A DNA stretch of 64,000 nucleotides, taken from the NCBI GenBank assembly GCA_016748015.1, contig JAAOMT010000176.1, forward strand, positions 549,436 to 613,435, written 5' to 3'. Source of the DNA: Geosiphon pyriformis (taxonomy: Eukaryota > Glomeromycota > Glomeromycetes > Archaeosporales > Geosiphonaceae). Position 1 is the stretch's first letter. Each line of letters starts with the position of its first letter. Both the position numbers and the translations under genes were made by a program. Shown one piece after another: positions 58,330-64,000 of this stretch. The notes under the pieces are model-generated. The model was not told the origin of the DNA. It worked only from the letters and a program-made list of their open reading frames with translations, and ran no database searches.

Positions 58330-58608
58330 GGAATTCATCCAGGGACAGTTTATACAAGTCGCCTTTTAACTTTACAAATGATTGATTTTTCTAAAGGTTG
58401 GTTTATATTGATTAATTCATTGATTTAATCATTATACAATATATTAAAATTTTATCTTAAATTTAATTTACTTTATAAAGAATTAGTCTATTTGCCAGAA
58501 GGTAAGAAATTACATCTATCATTAATCAATTAATCATTAATAAAATTTATACTTTTATTTAACGCTTATTTATTTTATTATTTATAATATTTAGATGATC
58601 ATAATTAA
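56767..58608 (+). CDS. kinase D: intact protein kinase with HRD motif
   Basis: Spliced model: 56767-57258, 57454-58396, 58481-58501, 58595-58608 (489 aa, phases close). The ATG at 56767 (MANFQTRKTCSEAYVKK) is chosen because it follows the conserved promoter block. Cys motif HDCKLCKQCQESI...KCSACQF. LYLDFSSGNKVVDEMIKNPIYIPPNNED is shared by the family. Kinase domain: IGRGGFGIIYKA, VAIKFIK, MVHRDLHSGNIL (catalytic HRD with Asp), IGDLGLCQ (DLG), IPYIPPEVL, GDIYSFSMLLWELATAKPPF. The activation segment is short, without the Thr tract of kinase B. A Thr run (about 14) is instead near residue 450, before GIHPGTVYTSRLL. Intron 1 carries 30 TTA repeats. Predicted active Ser/Thr-type (TKL-like) kinase. 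Confidence 0.87.
57268..57357 (+). repeat. (TTA)30 microsatellite in kinase D intron 1
   Basis: Thirty uninterrupted TTA units begin nine bases after the splice donor. The same intron in kinases A and B holds shorter AAT/TATT-type runs. Confidence 0.95.
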
Positions 58609-58845
58609 TAATAATTATTTTAAACTCTAATATCTTTTCATAAGTGATATATTTTAGATAATCTTTATTATTATATTATAACTTATATAATTTATAATGG
58701 TTATTAAATTTATTTGAACATATATTAAAATATATACTTTTATTAATTTATTATGAAGGCTATTTTTTCACACCTAAAAAATAATATTCGCTCATTTTAT
58801 TGCTATTATTTTTAAGTTGAATATTTTATTGTTTACTCTTTGAAT
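58609..58845. other. 3' flank of kinase D
   Basis: AT-rich 3' flank with (ATA)n stretches; no gene. It resembles 45971-46140 downstream of kinase B, so the duplicated unit includes the 3' flank. Confidence 0.45.
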
Positions 58846-59135
58846 CATACCAACAGAATAAATTCCATGACATTTAACTATAACCCGCGCAATCTCTAAT
58901 TTATTAAAACAATGAGTGAAATGTTAAATTTACCTCTTTAAAGAGTTTAAAACTATTCTGCAAAGATATCTTTGGAAATTTTACTCCTACTTTCTTTCCC
59001 CCTTAGAATTGGTTTTTTTTCTTTCACATTCCATTTTACCATAATTTTGAATAAATTATCAATTTATGTTGTTTTAGCAATTTCTATTGGTATTCTTTAA
59101 ACGTTCTTATAGAATCCAAGAATAATAACCAAATT
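58846..59135 (-). pseudogene. kinase fragment, strongly decayed
   Basis: The minus strand shows remnants of exon 1 (around AATTGCTAAAACAAC, WSYKNV-like) and of the exon 1 donor (AAAGAGGTAAATTTAAC at 58930-58945). Remnants of the VHR region of exon 2 (TGGTATGATTC) also survive. The order fits kinase C but nearly every codon is damaged. Confidence 0.45.
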
Positions 59136-59147
59136 TAATATAATAGC

Positions 59148-59149
<2 letters not shown>

Positions 59150-59198
<49 letters not shown>
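59150..59198 (+). repeat. (TTA)n microsatellite
   Basis: About 16 TTA units next to the decayed kinase fragment, in the position of the usual intron or flank repeat. Confidence 0.85.
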
Positions 59199-61344
59199 GA
59201 TTATTAAAGAAAAATATAAAGTTTAATGTTTTTAATAAAAAGTTTAAACATTAAAAAATATTTTATTATTAAAATAATAATTTAAAAATCATAATTGATT
59301 TTAATTTTAATTTTCAATTAAACTAACAAATATAAGTTTAAAAATTACAAAAATTAAATAATAAATTATAAAACTTTTTTTATTTTTTTATTATTAAATA
59401 TTATAACTTATAAATAATATTAAAATAATTTAATTAGTCATATTTTTAAAATACACAAATTTTTTTTATTATGCTTTAATAAACTGTAGTCCAATTATTA
59501 ACTATAACATAAAATTTAAAAATTTTACAAATAGTCATAACTTATGTATTTTTTATATATAATTAACTATTCAAGTTAATTAAAACTAAAATATGTTGAA
59601 ATTACAAAAAAAACTCTTTTAATCAATATTTTATGCATAATTACAACCAAATTATTAAAAACTAAATTAGCCAATTATACAACAGTTTTATTTATATTAA
59701 ACTTAATATTAAGAGTTTATAATTTTTAAAGAACTATTAATTTATTAAAAATATTATTATTTACAATTTTATTAAAAACTATTTATTTTACACTTAAACT
59801 TAAGATTATTATTTTTGTATATAATTTATTAATTATAAAAAACCTTTTTATTTTAGCATTTAAAAAAAATATCTGTTAACTTTATAATCAAAATAATTTA
59901 ATTTAATTAATAAAGCCAATTTAACCAGTTTAGATTTCAAAAAAATTAACTCAAAATTAATTGTAAAATTAACAACAGCAACAAAAAAAAGAACTAGAAA
60001 AACATTAGTCTTAATATAAGACTTTATATTAATAAAATAACTTATTAAAACTTTAAAACTACTTATTAAATAAAATAAAAAAATAAAAACATATAAAATT
60101 ATAAATTTAAAAAATCAATTTACTAATTTTAAAAACAGTATAATTAGATAAAAAATTTATAATTTATTCTTAAAAATATCTTAAAAAATAATAATTTTTT
60201 TAATTTAAAATTTTTTTTAATATTATTATAAATAAATATATTAATTAATGGCCTATAAATTAATATTATATTTTAGTAATAGAATTAAAGATTTTTATTG
60301 TTGAATTTTTTGTATAAAAAACAGAAATACTTAGTATTTTGCATTTTTAATATAATAACTTATTTATTTTGATGTTTTTTATACTTTTAATAAATTATTT
60401 AATTATTAAGAAATTATTTTGTATTTATTTTTGCATCTTTTATTAGACTATCTATAATATTAACTTTAGTGCTTATTTTTTAATCAATTAATTTAATTCA
60501 AAATAAAATAATAACAAAATAAAAAAAATAAAAACAAAAAAAACAAAATAATAATTAAAAATTAATATATTATTAATAATTATAATTAAAAGTTATTGTT
60601 TTAGCATATTAGATTTTTTAAATAATTGTCTTAAATATTGGTTGTGATTTAAGTAAAACATTAGAAATAAGTAATTTAATAATATAAATAATTTATAAAA
60701 TTAATAATTTAATAAATAAGTTTTATTGTAGATAATAGATGTAATTTTATCAAAAAAAAATTGTTTTAATTATTAAATATCTAATTTAAATGGTTTTTTT
60801 CTTTTGTTATTGTTGTTATATATATATATATAATTTTTATTATATAAAATATTCTGATATTTCTAATTATTTTTTACGCTTTTTTTATGTTATTATTAAT
60901 ATTTTTAAAATCCTTAACATTTTTATCAATATTTTTGGAATTTTTAATATTTTTAGAATTCTTGAATTTTTTAATATTATATTATTTAACTATTAATATA
61001 TAATTGGCTAATTTATGCTATATTTTATTTATAATGTTGTTTTTTTAACACAAATTAATTAACAAATTAAAACAACATCTAAAAACACATATAATTTGAA
61101 ATATATAATATTATATTACTATTAACTGACAATTTTATTAAAAATATTTATATTATTTATATTATTATTATTTACAATAATCTTTAAAAGAATATTACAA
61201 AAACAATAACAAGAAAAACAAAACTAAAACCAAATATTACAGAAAATTTTGCAATTTAAAAAATGGTAAAAAAAAGTAATTTAACAAATATAACAAATAT
61301 AATAATATTCAAAAAAGTCTAAAATACAAACTTTATATATAAAA
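59199..61344. other. 2-kb extremely AT-rich DNA, no gene
   Basis: Poly-A/T and AT-only tracts; no supported coding region on either strand. The frame at 60790-60996 is built from TTT/ATT codons and is not credible. It probably consists of old, mutated repeats. Confidence 0.5.
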
Positions 61345-61800
61345 GCTAAATATTGTTTTTAATAACCAATTTTAAATTAAAAAATTATATAAAAATTAAA
61401 ACGTAATTTTAATATAAATTAATTTAATTTTTGTAATTTTATTAAACATTAAAATAAAAATTATTTACTTAAAAAACTTTTAATGATTAATAAATATCTT
61501 TTAATATTACTAAAATTAACAGTATTTTCAAAAAACAAAAAAAAAAGTGGTTTAATTTCTATTTAATTAGTATAATTTTTAAAGTTATATGTAAAAATAT
61601 AACTTTTTTTGTTTTTAAAACCAATAATAATTAATTAGAATCTAATATATTAAGAACCAAACCAAATATTAATTTATTATAAATTTAACAAATATGTTTT
61701 TATGGTTATTTTTTAGAATAAAAAACTAATTCTCATTTATAGTCTTAATAAAACTATGTATTAAAACTATTAAAAAAACAAATTGTTTTTTTATAGCTTT
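61345..61800 (+). repeat. dispersed AT-rich repeat (copy 3), with left and right parts adjacent
   Basis: 61345-61440 resembles 4785-4885 (ATATTGTTTTTAATAA...AAAATTAAAAC), and 61550-61800 resembles 7170-7510, though with many changes. In the first locus these two parts are separated by the 2.2-kb retroelement, so this copy may show the state before that insertion. Confidence 0.4.
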
Positions 61801-62419
61801 GGCTTTTTTATTATCTAAACAGCAAATAAAAAAATTACAAAAAAAACAATTTAATTATTAATTTATAATTAAGAATTTTAAGACTCTTTAAAATACTAAT
61901 AATCAAATTAAAATTATCTTTAATATGTTGTATCAAAAAAACTTTGAAAAAAATACTTTTATTTAAAGCCAAAAAAAGTGTTCTAAAACCAGCAAAAAAC
62001 TTGTCTACTTTAATATTATTTAAAAAAAGCATTTTTATAGAATGCTATTAAACAGTTTTTATAATTGTAAATATATTTTAAGTAAAGATACCAACAGTAA
62101 TTTCAGGTACTTGTTTACAGTTTTTTACTTTTTGCTTAGAGTATAATCATAAAAATATAAAAAAGAAAAAGTTTTTTAAAAATTTATTCAACAAAATAAA
62201 CTTGATTTTTATTTAAAAAGTTTTTAATTAATTTATATAAAACTTATTTATAAAAATTTATCTATAAATTTTTAAATAAATTTTTGTTTTAATAATATGT
62301 TAAATCATATTAATTTTTAAGAATTTATATTTCAAATAAAATTTATAAAATCATTACATATATATTTGTTCATTATTATAAGTTGTCATAATTCGAAAAT
62401 TTTAATTTCGCATTATATC
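61801..62419. other. AT-rich DNA, no gene
   Basis: No reading frame is supported. The minus frame at 61835-62032 (Phe/Leu/Lys-rich) has no start context or homology that I can see. Confidence 0.45.
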
Positions 62420-62559
62420 AATTAATTTTGAATATTATTAAGTTCGCAAGTTATGCACAATGTAATAATAATTATTCTACCAAAATAAAATAAATTTTTG
62501 TTAATAAATATTTTTTCACATGTTTCATAATAAATAAGATTTATTACAATTTTATTATT

Positions 62560-62930
62560 CAAGTGTCTAACCTTAATAGACATAGATTTTTAAATATTTA
62601 ACTATCAATAATGTAAAAAAATAATAAATTAGGCAAATAGATAATATACAGTAAATAAATGATGGCTGACTCTCTTTTTTTATATTCTTTTATATTTGAT
62701 TAAACTATGATTTTTTATACTATTCGAATAAATTAATCTATTAAATACAGTTGTTTTATGAATTATATCAAACTTTCTTTTAGAAATTTCATTGATATTA
62801 AACAAATGGTCTTATAGATTTATTTATAACATTACAAACTACCATCAGAATATCTACTATATCATTATTAAGTGAAAAATAGATTGGATTCTCAATTATT
62901 TCATCAACCATTTTATTGCTGCTTAAAAGT
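62560..62930 (-). pseudogene. kinase exon 1 fragment (right arm)
   Basis: Mirror copy of the fragment at 54022-54390. The part inside 62663-62930 is identical. The part outside (62560-62662) differs at several C/T and G/A positions and is the less mutated of the two (it keeps CATCATTT and GATAGTT). Confidence 0.65.
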
Positions 62931-63925
62931 TCTGGTATTAACTAGCATGCTATACACCTAATTAGAATTATATTTAAAACTCCTTGATACTTTGAGCACA
63001 AGTAGCAATAATGAATTTTTTAAATTGGTTATTTTAATCTTAAAATTTTTTATTATGTGAATAAAATAGGTTATTTTCTGAGGAGAATTTTTTAAAAGCT
63101 TTTGTTTGGAAAATAATATTTATTTTGTACATTTAATAATGACTAATTACTGTATATATTTTAATACTAGGTGTAATATCTTTGGTTCGATGCAATGCTT
63201 GTAGATTTAGGTGTTTGATTCGGTTTACTTGGATTTTTAGGCAGTTTTTATCGCTAATTTCCCGGAGAATTCGATCTTTTTATGAACTTATTTGTGTATA
63301 CATATCGAATTTTCAAGTCACTCTTTAATTAAATAATCTACATCTCAAATACACATTATAATTGGCGATAGTTATATGCTTATTGCAAGCAATTCTTTTT
63401 GTAAGCAGAGGGACATTCTTGGGCAGAATGATAATGTAAACAAGTCTTGAAATTTTGTGATTTTACCAATTTCGAAGTCCAAATGCGTTTCTTCGAGCCA
63501 TGGAAATACCAGTTAGTTTGACGATTGCACCAAAAAGCACTTGATGACTTCATGGTTTAATTTTATGGTGGATAAACAAAATGGGTGGTGGCGGGAATAA
63601 ATAGGAGGTTTGATGATATCAAAAGTAAACAAAAATAACATTTACTTGGAATCACGACAAATTTTAATAATATTGTTGCCGCTATCGATTTTATATTTTT
63701 GAAAAAATAATTAAGCTCTCTATGGTTAATAAAAATTACTTTGATAGTTTATTTGGTAATATTTGTCTTTAAAAAATATAATATTTTTATGAAAATTTAA
63801 AGCAACTTAAACATATCGGTCAATGATAAATAAAGAAAATAAGAATTAAAAGCGGCCATTGAACAAAATAAAAAATTTCTGTTTTAGTGCCGCATCATGC
63901 AATTATTATTATTATTATTATTATT

Positions 63926-63967
<42 letters not shown>

Positions 63968-64000
63968 GCACAAATAATGAAATAATGAGGACGTATTTTT
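62663..64000 (-). repeat. right arm of the large inverted repeat, continuing past the window
   Basis: Exact reverse complement of 52950-54287 as far as checked, with no indels. Since identity runs to the last base, the arm probably continues. By symmetry a mirrored kinase C start would fall near 64217, beyond the window. Confidence 0.9.

Noticed and set aside
60790-60996. 68-codon hydrophobic frame
   Set aside because: Composed of AT-only codons in low-complexity DNA; no start context and no repeat of it elsewhere.

Overview
This is nuclear DNA of an AT-rich filamentous fungus. The features that identify it point to an arbuscular mycorrhizal fungus (Glomeromycotina), most likely Rhizophagus or a close relative. 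Genes are compact and multi-exon with short GT-AG introns, and intergenic DNA is extremely AT-rich. Non-LTR and Ty3-like retrotransposon relics carry peptide signatures I know from that group, and there is a local expansion of the protein kinases typical of these genomes. No bacterial, viral or organellar segment was recognised.

Layout. Positions 1-7.5 kb are a transposon graveyard: a Ty3-like element with its 5' LTR, inserted into a minus-strand non-LTR element (ORF1 plus endonuclease), which lies head to head with a plus-strand ORF1-only non-LTR element. Positions 7.7-40 kb are a core-gene island. It holds a SWI/SNF-RSC scaffold (SMARCC/Swi3/Rsc8), a Crz1-like C2H2 transcription factor, a peroxisomal adenine nucleotide carrier (Ant1-like), tRNA-Asn(GTT), cardiolipin synthase, a truncated TnpB/OrfB-like reading frame, a four-span membrane protein, homoserine kinase divergent from a Nudix ADP-ribose pyrophosphatase, a LIM-LIM-C1-RhoGAP regulator, a WDR55/Jip5-like nucleolar WD40 protein, DGAT2 and Gup1 (MBOAT). 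Exon models were assembled by hand. For every gene except cardiolipin synthase exon 1, lengths and phases close in frame.

Positions 40.7-64 kb are an accessory, repeat-rich region. It contains a family of kinase genes with an N-terminal Cys motif: A (decayed), B (intact but lacking the catalytic Asp), C (decayed) and D (intact), plus several fragments. These are interleaved with further ORF1-only retroelement copies, very AT-rich decayed DNA, microsatellites and a large inverted repeat (52950-54287 against 62663-64000).

Two points about sequence integrity matter. An exact 19-bp Tn5 mosaic-end (Nextera adapter) sequence sits at 51829-51847, precisely where kinase C stops being homologous, so the join there is probably an assembly chimera. 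The arms of the inverted repeat match without indels, including a 66-bp microsatellite, so they are either a very young palindrome or an assembly artefact. Everything between 51.8 and 64 kb should be read with that caution.

How the genes relate. The core genes are ordinary housekeeping functions (chromatin remodelling, lipid and threonine metabolism, Rho signalling, ribosome biogenesis) with no shared pathway. The accessory genes form one duplicated family sharing exon structure and a conserved upstream promoter block.
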